The translations under genes were made by a program, and so were the position numbers. The notes beneath the pieces were generated by a model. The model was not told the origin of the DNA. It did no database searches and saw only the letters and a program-made list of their open reading frames with translations. From Gemmatimonadaceae bacterium (GTDB lineage: Bacteria > Gemmatimonadota > Gemmatimonadetes > Gemmatimonadales > Gemmatimonadaceae), in the NCBI GenBank assembly GCA_030647905.1, contig JAUSJA010000025.1:235741-299740 (forward strand): a DNA stretch of 64,000 nt, written 5' to 3'. Each line of letters opens with the position of its first letter. The first letter of the stretch is position 1. Positions 33,964 through 43,239 of this stretch are shown here, one piece after another.

Positions 33964-34173
33964 GATGTCGCCGACAAGCTGACGAACGAAGCGATAGCGG
34001 ATCTCAACGCGTATCTCGCTTCACTCGGGCCGAAGGCGCCGGCGAAGGGACCGCTCACATCGAAGAAGTACCGCGACGCGCTCGCGCGGAATCTTCGGAT
34101 GTCGCGCACCGAGGGGATCGACGCGGTGATGACGAAGCACCGCCTCGACGCCCTTCGGCCGAGCGTGGAGTGA
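33964..34173 (+). pseudogene. Internally deleted amidase-signature fragment
   Basis: About 68 codons in the frame after msrA contain two separate pieces of an amidase: ADLNAYLASLGPKAP (normally mid-protein) joined to GPLTSKKYRDALARNLRMS and [15 protein letters not shown] (near the C-terminus, where relatives continue LVAPTGGPAW). The catalytic Ser-Ser-Lys core is absent. A deletion remnant, with no start codon of its own. The following 200 bp show no gene. Confidence 0.55.
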
Positions 34174-34376
34174 GCCGAAGCTTATCTCGATCGCCTACGC
34201 GTACGAGCAGGCGACGAAGCATCGCCGGCCCCCGAGGTTTCTTGCCACAATTGGCGCGTGAAGAGCGTTTTTGCTCGAAGTGGAACGGAAAAAGCATAGG
34301 AGTGTCCCAATAGGGGAAGGCGGGCCGCGAAAATGAGCGGCAGGCAGTTCCCCCACAGACAACGGAGACTTCTACC

Positions 34377-34883
34377 ATGACGTCGAGAATGAGAACACTG
34401 TGCGCTTCAGGCCTCGTTTTCGGGGTTTGCGTCCTCGCAGCCCCGAGTGCCACGGCGCAGGGCAAGTCGGAGAAGGCGGAGAAGGCCGAGATGAAGGCAG
34501 AGAATCAGATCCATAAGGATCAGATGAAAGTGGACAAGGCAGTCCAGAAGAGAAACAGCCAAGTCGCCAGGCGTTCCACCCGCCGTCGCACGACGGCCCG
34601 CGCGCGCGTGCTGTGCGAGGACGGAGTGTGGGTGTATCGCACCACCGCTGCGTGCGCGAATCGCGGCGGCCTCGCGGCGAGACAGGGCAACTACGGCACT
34701 TATCCGCCCGCTTCGGCCCGTGCCCGCGAGCGTGCAAATGAGAACTCAGCCGTTGTGCGCGGCATAGGGGCGAACAATGTTCGGGCGGGCGCGATTGCCC
34801 GCTGCAACGACGGCACGTACTGGCACTCCACGATGCGCACCAACGCGTGCTACAGGCACGGCGGCGTAGCAAGCTGGCTCTGA
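34377..34883 (+). CDS. Exported protein with two DUF3761-like units
   Basis: 168 residues with a signal peptide ending ATAQG, a highly charged linker (KSEKAEKAEMKAENQIHKDQ) and two copies of a small Cys motif: LCEDGVWVYRTTAACANRGGLA and RCNDGTYWHSTMRTNACYRH-GGVA. Each unit pairs two Cys about 14-15 residues apart and ends in G-G, as in DUF3761 proteins. Secreted, function unknown. Its 3' end overlaps the convergent crotonase gene by 34 bp. Confidence 0.75.
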   Translation: MTSRMRTLCASGLVFGVCVLAAPSATAQGKSEKAEKAEMKAENQIHKDQMKVDKAVQKRNSQVARRSTRRRTTARARVLCEDGVWVYRTTAACANRGGLAARQGNYGTYPPASARARERANENSAVVRGIGANNVRAGAIARCNDGTYWHSTMRTNACYRHGGVASWL

Positions 34884-35623
34884 CCGGCAAGCACGAGAGT
34901 GCCGCTCATCGCGGCGCGTGACTCGAGCCGCGCCGCCCAGTCTTCAGTTCCTTCCCAGAAAACCTTCTTGAGCTGAGCCATCGCCTCGGGATTGCTCGAG
35001 GCGAGCGTCGCAACGCGCCTCGCCAGCGCCTCGTCCAGTGCTTCGACGCCGGAGTGCAGCTCCGCATAAAGTCCGTGGCGATATCCCCACTCCGCGTCGC
35101 GCCAGTCGGCATCTATGGACATCGCGCTGAAGGGACCCATGCCGGTCTTCTTCTGAATCGGCAATCCGACGATGAACGGACCGAGCCCGATCGCCAGCTC
35201 ACTCAGCTTGAGCGACGCGCCGGTCGCGGCCATCGCGTAGTCGGACGCGCTCACGATACCGACCCCGCCCCCGACCGCTTTGCCGTGCACGCGCGTGACG
35301 ACGAACTTTGGCGCGCGAATCATCGCCAGAATGAGATTCACGAATCCCATGAAAAATCGCTTGCCGCCCTCGGCGTCGCGTATCGCCTGCAGCTCGGCGA
35401 ACGAAGCGCCGGCGCAGAAGGCGCCAGCCCCCTCGCTCCGGAGCACGATCACCCTCGCATTCCCGTCCGCCCCGGCGTCAGTGACCTTCGCCGCCAGCTC
35501 CGCCAGCAGCCTCCCGGGCAATGAATTGCTCTTCGGGTGCGAGAAAGTGATCGTCGCCACGCCTCCGGCGGTTTCCGATTGCACGCGTCCGGATTCGATG
35601 TCCGGTGTGTTGATATCCGTCAC
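34850..35623 (-). CDS. Enoyl-CoA hydratase/isomerase family protein
   Basis: 257 residues of the crotonase fold: GVATITFSHPKSNSLPGRLL, oxyanion-hole glycine in GAGAFCAGASF, and KAVGGGVGIVSASDYAMA. Divergent from paaA with 89 bp between, which suggests a role in phenylacetate breakdown (paaF/paaG-type step), although the closest subfamily is unclear. The catalytic Glu positions of true hydratases are not obvious, so isomerase or another acyl-CoA reaction is possible. Confidence 0.82.
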   Translation of the reverse strand: MTDINTPDIESGRVQSETAGGVATITFSHPKSNSLPGRLLAELAAKVTDAGADGNARVIVLRSEGAGAFCAGASFAELQAIRDAEGGKRFFMGFVNLILAMIRAPKFVVTRVHGKAVGGGVGIVSASDYAMAATGASLKLSELAIGLGPFIVGLPIQKKTGMGPFSAMSIDADWRDAEWGYRHGLYAELHSGVEALDEALARRVATLASSNPEAMAQLKKVFWEGTEDWAARLESRAAMSGTLVLAGQSQLATPPCL

Positions 35624-35712
35624 GCCGGGTAAGCTAACTTTTTGCCCTTCTGCCCGATACGTTTAGAGGGTGGGCCGGTATACCGTTCGGGGCCCGGATT
35701 CGAGGAAAGTTC

Positions 35713-36678
35713 ATGGACCAGCAGTCACCCAACACGACGGAAGAAGCGCTCAACGCGGCGTTCGAGGCGCGCATCGCCGCGGACGAGACGATCGAGCCCA
35801 GGGACTGGATGCCGGATCGCTATCGCACGCAGCTCATCCGGATGATGTCGCAGCACGCCCACTCCGAGATCGTCGGCATGCTGCCCGAAAGCAACTGGAT
35901 CACGCGCGCTCCGAGCCTGAGGCGAAAGATGACTCTGATCGCCAAGGTGCAGGATGAAGCCGGACACGGGCTTTACATCTATTGCGGCGCCGAGACGCTC
36001 GGCGTGGACCGCGCCGAGCTCGTGGACCAGCTCCTCACCGGCAAGGCCAGGTATTCGAGCGTCTTCAACTACCCGACGCTAACGTGGGCGGACATGGGTG
36101 TGATCGGCTGGTTCGTGGACGGCGCGGCGATCGTCAACCAGACCGTTCTCGCGAAGGCATCATACGGCCCGTACGCGAGAGCGATGATCCGCATCTGCAA
36201 GGAAGAGAACTTCCACAAGAAGCAGGGCTACGAGATCATCGCCACGCTCGCGAAGGGAACTGCCGGGCAGAAGGCGATGGCCCAGGACGCCGTGAACCGC
36301 TGGTGGTGGCCATCGCTGATGATGTTCGGCCCCAGCGACACCAATTCGCCGAACACCGCAGAGCTGATGCGCTGGCGCGTGAAGAGAAAGACGAATGACG
36401 AGCTGAGACAGCGTTTCATAGACCTCACGGTGCCGCAGGCGGAAGCCGTCGGCCTCACGCTTCCCGACCCCGATCTGAAACTCAATCCCGACACTCAACA
36501 CTACGAGTTCGGCGAGATTGACTGGGACGAGTTCTGGCAGGTCGTGAAGGGCAACGGTCCCTGCAACCGCGAGCGTCTTCAGGCGCGTCGCGACGCGCAC
36601 GAGAACGGCCGGTGGGTGCGCGAAGCCGCCGAAGCGTACGCGGCGAAGCATTCGCGCGCCGCGCAGTCAGCCGCCTGA
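35713..36678 (+). CDS. paaA: 1,2-phenylacetyl-CoA epoxidase, catalytic subunit A
   Basis: 321 residues. This is the di-iron ferritin-like oxygenase subunit of phenylacetyl-CoA epoxidase. Iron ligands are in the helices with [41 protein letters not shown] (ExxH pattern). With PaaC it forms the catalytic core that turns phenylacetyl-CoA into the ring 1,2-epoxide. First gene of a paaABCD operon. The paaE reductase is not in the window. Confidence 0.95.
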   Translation: MDQQSPNTTEEALNAAFEARIAADETIEPRDWMPDRYRTQLIRMMSQHAHSEIVGMLPESNWITRAPSLRRKMTLIAKVQDEAGHGLYIYCGAETLGVDRAELVDQLLTGKARYSSVFNYPTLTWADMGVIGWFVDGAAIVNQTVLAKASYGPYARAMIRICKEENFHKKQGYEIIATLAKGTAGQKAMAQDAVNRWWWPSLMMFGPSDTNSPNTAELMRWRVKRKTNDELRQRFIDLTVPQAEAVGLTLPDPDLKLNPDTQHYEFGEIDWDEFWQVVKGNGPCNRERLQARRDAHENGRWVREAAEAYAAKHSRAAQSAA

Positions 36679-36684
36679 TTCCGA

Positions 36685-37026
36685 ATGGCATCCAGCGCAT
36701 CGGCAGGGATCGGCTACGAGGGGCAGGATGGCGCGGACAAGCCCGAAACTCAGTGGCCGCTATGGGAAGTCTTCACGCAGAAGGACGGCGGCGCGCCGCA
36801 TGAGCACGCGGGCAGCGTACACGCCGCCGACGCCGAGATGGCGCTCCAGAACGCGCGCGACGTCTATGGCCGCCGGGGAAACGTCGTCAGCATGTGGGTG
36901 ATTCCGTCGGCGCAGATCACCGCGAGCCCAAGCGATCAGGCAGGCCCGTTCTTCGATCCGGGCGCGGACAAGATCTACCGTCACCCGCAGTTCTACAAGA
37001 TCCCGCGCGGATTGAAGGGCTTCTGA
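36685..37026 (+). CDS. paaB: 1,2-phenylacetyl-CoA epoxidase subunit B
   Basis: 113 residues. WPLWEVFTQKDGGAPHEHAGSV and QNARDVYGRRGNVVSMWVIPS are the PaaB signatures. PaaB bridges PaaAC heterodimers in the complex. Six bp after paaA; its stop codon overlaps the presumed start of paaC. Confidence 0.95.
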   Translation: MASSASAGIGYEGQDGADKPETQWPLWEVFTQKDGGAPHEHAGSVHAADAEMALQNARDVYGRRGNVVSMWVIPSAQITASPSDQAGPFFDPGADKIYRHPQFYKIPRGLKGF

Positions 37027-37781
37027 GCGGGTCCGCCGTCCTCTCGGAGTATCTGCTCCGGCTCGGCGATGACCGCCTCGTGCTCGGCCACCGCCTTTCC
37101 GAATGGTGCGGGCACGGGCCGATTCTCGAGGAAGACATCGCCCTCGCCAACATCGCGCTCGATCTGATCGGGCAGGCGAACCTCTATCTCAAGCTGGCCG
37201 GAGAGACCGAGGGCAATGGACGAAGCGAGGACACGCTCGCCTATTTCCGCGATGCCGTCGAATATCGGAACGTCCAGATCGTGGAGCTCCCGAATGGAGA
37301 TTATGCGTTCACCATCGCGCGCCAGTTCTTGTTCGACGTCTTCAGCTTTCACGTTCTCGAGCAGCTTCAGGGGAGCGCTCACCGCGAGCTCGCCGGAATC
37401 GCCGGCAAGGGGTTCAAGGAAGTCCGCTACCACGTGCGTCACTCGAGCGAGTGGCTGGTGCGGCTCGGCGACGGTACCGATGAGAGCCACGCGCGGGCGC
37501 AGAAAGCGGTGAACGACTTGTGGCGGTTCACCGGCGAGATGTTTGAGGCGGACGACATTGACCGCGAGATCGTGTCGGCGGGGATCGGCGCTGACGTTGG
37601 CGCGATCAAGCCGAAGTGGGACGGCGTCGTGAAGGACGTGCTCGGTCGCGCGACGCTGGACGTTCCGTCGGACACCTTCATGATGACGGGCGGCCGGAAA
37701 GGCCGCCATACCGAGTACCTCGGCCACATGCTGTCGGAGATGCAGATCGTGGCGCGGTCATATCCTGGCGCGGAGTGGTGA
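37023..37781 (+). CDS. paaC: 1,2-phenylacetyl-CoA epoxidase subunit C
   Basis: The reading frame matches PaaC from EYLLRLGDDRLVLGHRLSEWC through SEMQIVARSYPGAEW (252 residues from the assumed start). There is no ATG, GTG or TTG near the expected beginning: the overlap with paaB that normally reads ATGA is here CTGA, so initiation is probably at CTG 37023 by coupling to paaB termination. PaaC is the structural partner of PaaA, having lost its iron ligands, and is needed for substrate binding. Confidence 0.9.
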   Translation: MSGSAVLSEYLLRLGDDRLVLGHRLSEWCGHGPILEEDIALANIALDLIGQANLYLKLAGETEGNGRSEDTLAYFRDAVEYRNVQIVELPNGDYAFTIARQFLFDVFSFHVLEQLQGSAHRELAGIAGKGFKEVRYHVRHSSEWLVRLGDGTDESHARAQKAVNDLWRFTGEMFEADDIDREIVSAGIGADVGAIKPKWDGVVKDVLGRATLDVPSDTFMMTGGRKGRHTEYLGHMLSEMQIVARSYPGAEW

Positions 37782-38293
37782 TGAGCTCGACCGTGACGAA
37801 GGAAGCGATCCTCGAGATCCTCTCCGAGGTGAAAGACCCGGAGCTCCCGATGATAGACGTCGTGGAGCTGGGAATCGTGCGCGACGTGGTGCTCGATGCC
37901 GAAGGTATCCACGTGGACGTGACGCCCACTTACTCCGGATGTCCCGCGATGCAGGTGATCGAGCGCGAGATCGTGTACATGCTGAACAGTCACGGCTTCG
38001 AGAATGTCACCGTTCACACCATTTTCTCTCCGCCCTGGACGACAGACTGGCTGAGCGAAGCGACCAGGCGGAAGCTGCGGGACCATGGCATCGCGCCGCC
38101 GTATCTCGCGGCGCAGGCCGGGAGCGACATCGGCGAGCTCGTTTCGCTCCGCCGCGCGCGCCCCGCCGTCGAGTGTCCGTTCTGCGGCTCGCCGAACACC
38201 GAAGAGAAGAGCGAGTTCGGCTCGACGGCCTGCAAGGCGATTCATTACTGCAACAACTGTCACCAGCCGTTCGATCACTTCAAGGCTTTCTGA
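37781..38293 (+). CDS. paaD: 1,2-phenylacetyl-CoA epoxidase subunit D
   Basis: 170 residues from ATG 37781, overlapping the paaC stop (TGATG). The N-terminal DUF59 domain (ILEILSEVKDPELPMIDVVELGIV) and the C-terminal zinc-ribbon-like Cys cluster (CPFCGSPN, then CKAIHYCNNCHQPF) are typical of PaaD, a SufT/MIP18-type factor thought to help mature the epoxidase. Last gene of the operon; no terminator is clear, and the polysaccharide locus starts 140 bp on. Confidence 0.93.
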   Translation: MSSTVTKEAILEILSEVKDPELPMIDVVELGIVRDVVLDAEGIHVDVTPTYSGCPAMQVIEREIVYMLNSHGFENVTVHTIFSPPWTTDWLSEATRRKLRDHGIAPPYLAAQAGSDIGELVSLRRARPAVECPFCGSPNTEEKSEFGSTACKAIHYCNNCHQPFDHFKAF

Positions 38294-38433
38294 CAGGGAG
38301 GGTGTTTCCTCTTGCGCCCTGATGAGCCGTGGTGAACATTGGTGGTCCCGCCGCGGTGACCCCGCTCCGGGCGTGATTGCCAATCGTTCCATGCGAACCG
38401 TTCTGTGATTCTCGCGGACATTCAACGTCTGTA

Positions 38434-40029
38434 ATGACCCTGCCGGTACTTCTGTTGGTCGTGTTCGTGGTCTCAGTCATGACCAGTCTGGTCGTTGCCG
38501 GACGTCTCACTCGCGTAAACGTCAAAGACCGAAATCCCGAGCGCAGCCGCCATTGGAGCGATTCTGGAATTCCCCGGATTGGCGGCATTGCTATCTTCGC
38601 TTCGGCCCCGATCGCCATTCTCGCGGCTGCCCTCATAGTTGCTGGGATCAGGGGCGCGATCCCCCAACTGCCGGAGCTCGCCGGCTCGCTCATCATCGCG
38701 AGTGCGATTCTATTTTTCATCGGACTGCTCGATGATCTGCGCGGCGTCCGGCCGTTCGCCAAACTGCTCACCCAGACTGCCGCCGCGCTCATAGTTTATC
38801 GCGCCGGGTTCAGCATAGAGAACGTCAGCCTCCTTCCGGGTTCCGCGGTCCATCTCGGCGTGTTGGCGATGCCAATCACGGTTCTCTGGCTGGTTGGCAT
38901 TTCGAACGCTTTCAATCTCATCGATGGCCTTGATGGCCTCGCGGGTGGAGTGGCGATCATCGCACTCGGGGCTATCGCGGCCGCCGCTCTCATTCTTGGG
39001 AACGGCAGCGTACCGATCTATGCTATCGCACTCGTCGGGGCTCTGCTCGGATTCCTGAGATACAACTGGCCGAAAGCCCGTCTTTTCATGGGTGACTCCG
39101 GAAGCCTCCTCGTTGGATTTCTGCTGGCGGTTCTTGCCGTCAAGGGCGCGACGGATCCCAGGCACGTAACCCACGCCCTGATTCCCATTTTTGTTTTGGC
39201 CTATCCGCTTTTGGACACCGGTGTCGCAATTCTGCGCCGCTGGCTTCGGGGCGTTCCGCTCTCTCGCGCGGACCGGCGTCATGTGCATCACCAACTCGAA
39301 TCCCTGGGGCTGGGATCGAAGATGGCGCTCTTCGTCATCTACCTTGCGACGACAGCGATTGCGGTGCTCGGATTGCTCGTTTCCTTCGCGCCGCCCGAAG
39401 TAACCGTGGTTGCCACGATGGTCGGCGTCGGCGTACTCGTCCTCGTGATCGCGCTAGGCATCTACTGGCTCCAGTACCACGAGTTTCTCGAGGCAGGAGC
39501 ATCGCTCATGTCTGTCGCCAGGAAAGCACGCTCCGTGATTCAGGACAAGATCAATGCGCGTGACGTGGCGCAGGCGATCCGGCAAGCGCAGAGCATCGAA
39601 GCGATTCAGGCCATCCTCGACGACAACGCGCCGACGTTTCGATTCGCTTACCTAAAGCTTTCGAATCCGGCCTCACGCCGGGAGATGCCCGGGCGAGTCA
39701 CGCAGGAGCTCCAGGCGCTCAAGCTTTGGAAGCTGGAGTATCCGATCGTTCATGGGCTCCCGCAGCAGTACGATGGTCTCTGCCTCACGATCTGGTGCGC
39801 GCTCCAGACTTCTCGGCGCCCCGCAGGGGCGGAGCGCGTCGCCAAGATCATCGCACCCGCGATAGCCGAGTGGGCTTGTGACGACCGCTTGAGAACGCCG
39901 GAGGCGAGCTGTGCGGAGCGCTTCATTCATGCGAGGGATTACGAGGCGCAAACAGTGCTGACTCCCGAGGATCAGCGGGTACTCGCCAGCATGCGGCGGG
40001 ATTCGAAGGCCGAAACGCTCGAAGCGTGA
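38434..40029 (+). CDS. WecA/MraY-type undecaprenyl-phosphate sugar-1-P transferase
   Basis: 531 residues: about 11 membrane helices over residues 1-340 with the family loops IPRIGGIAIF, LDDLRGVRP, NAFNLIDGLDGLAGG (metal-binding Asp), FMGDSGSL and the HIHH-like RRHVHHQL. A soluble C-terminal region of about 170 residues follows, unusual for WecA but common in Gemmatimonadota-type homologs. It loads the first sugar phosphate on undecaprenyl phosphate and so opens the surface-polysaccharide locus. Confidence 0.92.
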   Translation: MTLPVLLLVVFVVSVMTSLVVAGRLTRVNVKDRNPERSRHWSDSGIPRIGGIAIFASAPIAILAAALIVAGIRGAIPQLPELAGSLIIASAILFFIGLLDDLRGVRPFAKLLTQTAAALIVYRAGFSIENVSLLPGSAVHLGVLAMPITVLWLVGISNAFNLIDGLDGLAGGVAIIALGAIAAAALILGNGSVPIYAIALVGALLGFLRYNWPKARLFMGDSGSLLVGFLLAVLAVKGATDPRHVTHALIPIFVLAYPLLDTGVAILRRWLRGVPLSRADRRHVHHQLESLGLGSKMALFVIYLATTAIAVLGLLVSFAPPEVTVVATMVGVGVLVLVIALGIYWLQYHEFLEAGASLMSVARKARSVIQDKINARDVAQAIRQAQSIEAIQAILDDNAPTFRFAYLKLSNPASRREMPGRVTQELQALKLWKLEYPIVHGLPQQYDGLCLTIWCALQTSRRPAGAERVAKIIAPAIAEWACDDRLRTPEASCAERFIHARDYEAQTVLTPEDQRVLASMRRDSKAETLEA

Positions 40030-40109
40030 CGATGCGAGCACCCGCATTCGTCTATAACGCGTGAATTCTTTGAGTCCATTTCGATAGTCGACGCGCGCCA
40101 ACTTTATTC

Positions 40110-40580
40110 GTGTCGATTGAGAGCAAGCAAATGACGCCGCAACCCATCAAGGAAGAACACCTGCTAACCGGGCCGCTCGAGCCCACCAACGAGCCTATGC
40201 CATCGCGAAGATAGCCGGCCTCAAATTGGTGGAAGCGGCAAGCTCGCAATACAAGAAGGCGTGGCTCTCGTTGATGCCGACCAATCTCTGATCTTGCGCG
40301 CACTGCCTGCGATCTCATGGAGGGTGGATTCACTCGGCTGCATAATGTTGGTTTCGGGAGCGACTTCCCGATAAGGCAGTTGGCAGGATTAGTCGCGCGA
40401 ATCGTGGGGTACGATGGACCGATTGGCTGGGACCCGGGCAAGCCGGATGGGACGGTCCGAAAGCTGCTTGATTCCACGAAAGTTTGTGCGACCGGCTGGG
40501 GCCCGAAGATCGGCCTCGAGGAAGGGATTCGTCTCACGTATGACTGGTTTCTCAGGCGTGGCGCACCGCTTCGGTCTTGA
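40110..40580 (+). pseudogene. Broken GDP-L-fucose synthase (fcl) copy
   Basis: Two pieces of an fcl gene in order. The middle part reads QPIKEEHLLTGPLEPTNE, then after a frame change YAIAKIAGLKLVEAASSQYK and LMPTNL followed by a stop where Tyr is expected. After a missing segment the C-terminus appears: HNVGFGSDFPIRQLAGLVAR, DPGKPDGTVRKLLDSTKV, GLEEGIRLTYDWFL. The N-terminal Rossmann half is absent. An intact homolog is at 61378. Confidence 0.85.
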
Positions 40581-41505
40581 CCGGTTCTTCCACGGTCGGC
40601 ATCCCATGGCGGTGAAAGTCGGGCGCCAGCGTCTTTAGCAGTTGTCGCAGCCCGTCATCCGGCCGCTCCTGCTCGGCCGCGCGAATCAGTGAGTCGACCC
40701 TGCGCGGCACACCCTCGGGCAATATTCCATTCCGTGCGCGCAGCACTTTGGGATGGTTGGTCGGAATCACGTTCTCCGCGCTGAAGAACATTTCCTCGTA
40801 GAGTTTTTCGCCCGGTCGCATGCCCGTAACCTTTATCTCGATATCGCTTCCGATCGAAAGTCCGGACAGGCGAATGAGATCGTTTGCGATGACGGGGATG
40901 AATGCTATATCAGGGAAAGCGAGCCTCAGCTCGTGAAGTATGTCAAAGATCGAGTTCTCGCCGTGCCCGGGCAGGATGAGTCGCGTGGGCGCGAGACGCG
41001 CGAGCTGGCGGCAGAGCTCGCTTCCGATCGAGCCGCCGGCGCCGGTAATCAAGACCGTTTCGCCCGTCGCCAACTCCGCCACCGCGGCAAGGTCTGTTTC
41101 CACCGTGTCGCGCCGGAAAAGGTCCTGGATTTCGACCTCGCGAAGCGATGTTCCGTCTGCCTGTCAGGAGATGATCTCGGGCAGACTTGGGACGGTGAGC
41201 GTGGGAATGCCCGCATCGAGGCCCGCCCTCACCACCTTCCTCACAAATGCGCCCGGTGCGGAGGGCATTGCGATAATCAGCTCGGCGACCCCGTCCTGCT
41301 CGACGATCCCGCGGATAGCGGACACAGGTCCAAGCACCGGCAGGTTGCACAGCATGAGGTTGTGCTTTCTCGGGTCGTCGTCCACGAATCCGATCGAATC
41401 GAGGCGGAGCGTGGACGATCTCTGAAGCTCCTTCACCACCTGCTTGGCCGCGTCGCCCGCGCCTACGATGAGCACGGGCTTGCCGCCATCATGCATCCTG
41501 CGCGG
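40552..41505 (-). pseudogene. Broken CapD/FlaA1-type nucleotide-sugar dehydratase
   Basis: Minus-strand pieces of a membrane CapD-like protein: PVLIVGAGDAAKQVVKELQR through LPEIIS, an in-frame TGA at 41164-41166 where Gly is usual, then VEIQDLFRRDTVETDLAAV, ETVLITGAGGSIGSELCRQL up to IPVIAND. There the catalytic middle (roughly 200 residues) is missing and the C-terminus follows: GSDIEIKVTGMRPGEKLYEE, AENVIPTNHPKVLRA. The N-terminal membrane part is also gone; its frame runs out of a truncated crotonase. The last 90 bp recur at 47811. Confidence 0.88.
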
Positions 41506-42026
41506 AAAGCGCTGATCTTCTCGCCCGTCATCATCAGCGCCGTCGCGCGCGACAAGCCGACAATCCGCGGCAGGAAGAAAGTCCCGCCGCTGTCGGGAAT
41601 GAGTCCGACCTTGGCGAACGACTGAATGAACGATGCATGCTCCGCGGCCAGCACGATGTCGCAGGCGAGGGCGAGATTGGCTCCGGCGCCGGCCGCGACA
41701 CCGTTGACAGCGCACAGGACTGGGAGCTCGAGCGACCGGATGGTGCGGATGACCGGGTTGTACGTCGCGCGCACCGTCGCGCCGAGGTCAACCGTGCTTC
41801 CCGCGCTCGGCTGTGGGACTGTAGAAAGATCCTGGCCGGCGCAGAACGCGCGTCCGGCTCCGGTCAGCACGACAGCGCGAACAGATTTGTCGGTCCCGGC
41901 GGAGGCGAGAGCCGCATGAAGCTCTCGCACCATCTGCGTATTGAAGCTGTTGAGCACTTCGGGGCGGTTGAGCGTGATCTTCATCACGCCGGCGCTGGTT
42001 TCCGCGATTATGAACTCGTACGCCAA
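41463..42026 (-). pseudogene. 3'-truncated crotonase (PaaG-like)
   Basis: From ATG 42026: IIAETSAGVMKITLNRPEVL, AVVLTGAGRAFCAGQDLS, VNGVAAGAGANLALACDIVL, KVGLIPDSGGTFFLPRIVG - an enoyl-CoA hydratase close to PaaG, the isomerase acting after PaaABCE. At about residue 173 (MMTGEKISA) the match stops and the frame runs 14 codons into the capD fragment. So the last third is deleted. The N-terminal active-site loops remain, but the helices that complete the trimer and active site are lost. Confidence 0.85.
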
Positions 42027-42106
42027 ATGATCCCCAGGCGAGAAGCGACAGGGAATATATCGACCCCGCGAACAGCCGGACGCAAACCTTACTCTATGAC
42101 ACTGGC

Positions 42107-42403
42107 GTGACGAAACGGCGGGTGACGTGCACGGACGCCTTTACGCCTAGTACAGCAGGGTTTCTCTTTGGCTCCCGGGTGGATGACAGCAAGCGTGGGG
42201 GAGACATTGATCTGCTGGTTGAGATTCCCGAAGCCATGCCCCCTGCGGAGTTGGTACGCCGTCATACCCGTTTTGTGTTGCGCATCTACCGGCTGCTTGA
42301 TGAACAGCGCATTGATGTCGTCATTGCCACGCAAGACCAGCAAGATTCGCGGGTGGTGGTTGCTGCGGCAAAACGTCAAGGACTTCAGGGGGCGCGAGTA
42401 TGA
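42107..42403 (+). CDS. MNT-type nucleotidyltransferase, N-terminus replaced
   Basis: 98 residues from GTG 42107. GFLFGSRVDDSKRGGDIDLLVE is the minimal nucleotidyltransferase motif (GSxxxxxxxxxDxD) found in MNT/HEPN antitoxin pairs. The usual 20-residue helix before the motif is replaced by an unrelated stretch (RRVTCTDAFTPSTA), so it may be inactive. It overlaps the HepT-like frame by 4 bp. MNT proteins AMPylate and silence their HEPN RNase partners. GC and style differ from the surrounding chromosome. Confidence 0.7.
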   Translation: MTKRRVTCTDAFTPSTAGFLFGSRVDDSKRGGDIDLLVEIPEAMPPAELVRRHTRFVLRIYRLLDEQRIDVVIATQDQQDSRVVVAAAKRQGLQGARV

Positions 42404-42741
42404 TGCGGACAGACAAACTTGCTGCTGTGCTTTGGGAGGCGGATCGCCACTTGGACACACTTACGGAAGCATTAGCAGAATGGAGCGTATCGCCTACGAT
42501 CACGTGGCAGGCGTTGGAAAGTGATCGCGCCCGTGTCCGGATTGTGGACCAACTGCTTTTCCGCTTTATCAAATTGCAGGACACGGTGGGGGACGCCTCA
42601 TACCAGCAACACTGGCCAGCCTGCGTGAGCCGTTTGAAGATTGGCCCATGCGTGACCGGCTAAATCATTTGGAAAAGCTGGGTTACCTGAGTGTGGACAA
42701 TTGGTTGGCCTGGCGCGAAGTTCGTAACAGGTTGGCCCTGT
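42400..42741 (+). pseudogene. Frameshifted HepT-like HEPN toxin
   Basis: ATG 42400 in an ATGA-type overlap with MNT. The first 65 residues match HEPN partner proteins (LAAVLWEADRHLDTLTEALA, DQLLFRFIKLQDTVG). At about 42595 the frame shifts; the continuation (IPATLASLREPFEDWPMRDR, LEKLGYLSVDNWLAWREVRN) is in another frame and stops short at RNRLA, losing the catalytic RxxxxH His that should follow as HEY. A short tandem duplication marks the break. Toxin dead. Confidence 0.85.
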
Positions 42742-42766
42742 CTGCATGGAAATGTCTGCATGGAAA
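42739..42766. repeat. 14-bp tandem duplication at a deletion junction
   Basis: TGTCTGCATGGAAA occurs twice in direct succession, exactly where the HepT-like frame ends and the methyltransferase fragment begins. Confidence 0.95.
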
Positions 42767-43117
42767 GGCAACGCCGATTTCATCTTCGTCAACGAATACA
42801 TCTACGATTCGTACTGGAGCGATCTGTCCGGGGCGCTTATTTACCGAATAACCAGTAGCCGTTTCCTGTCGGCACTTGGGCGGATCGTGGCGAAGGTGAT
42901 TCCCTCCTTGCGCGCCAATACGTTCGGGGTCGGCGTCCGGTTCCGTGATCATCAGGGCTGGAGTGAGCTGTTTCAGTCCCTCGGTTATGGCGTTGTCGGC
43001 TACAGGAGAGGCACCGAGGAAGTTGTGTCGCTGCCGAGAAGGTTGCTTTGCATCAAGAGTTGCCGGCGCGATACTTTTGTCCTGAGGGCTGGTCGCCCGT
43101 TGCCGCTGGAGTCGTGA
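42746..43117 (+). pseudogene. C-terminal fragment, class I methyltransferase-like
   Basis: Protein-like from ADFIFVNEYIYDSYWSD to LPRRLLCIKSCRRDTFVL. The pattern (a late beta strand, then an aromatic-rich C-terminal cap) suits the end of a class I SAM methyltransferase from an O-antigen locus, but the SAM-binding half is absent. Start codons available are by chance from the tandem duplication. Precedes the wbjB-type operon in the same orientation, so probably part of the same incoming cluster. Confidence 0.5.
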
Positions 43118-43239
43118 CCTTTTCGTTGCGCGTGTTAATTTGTGACGATATCGGCAGTCGCTGCGAGGCGTTTTGTTCGTAGACAGCCGTTGGGATACGA
43201 TCACGTGAGTCGATTTTATTCAAAACGATAGGGGCAGCC

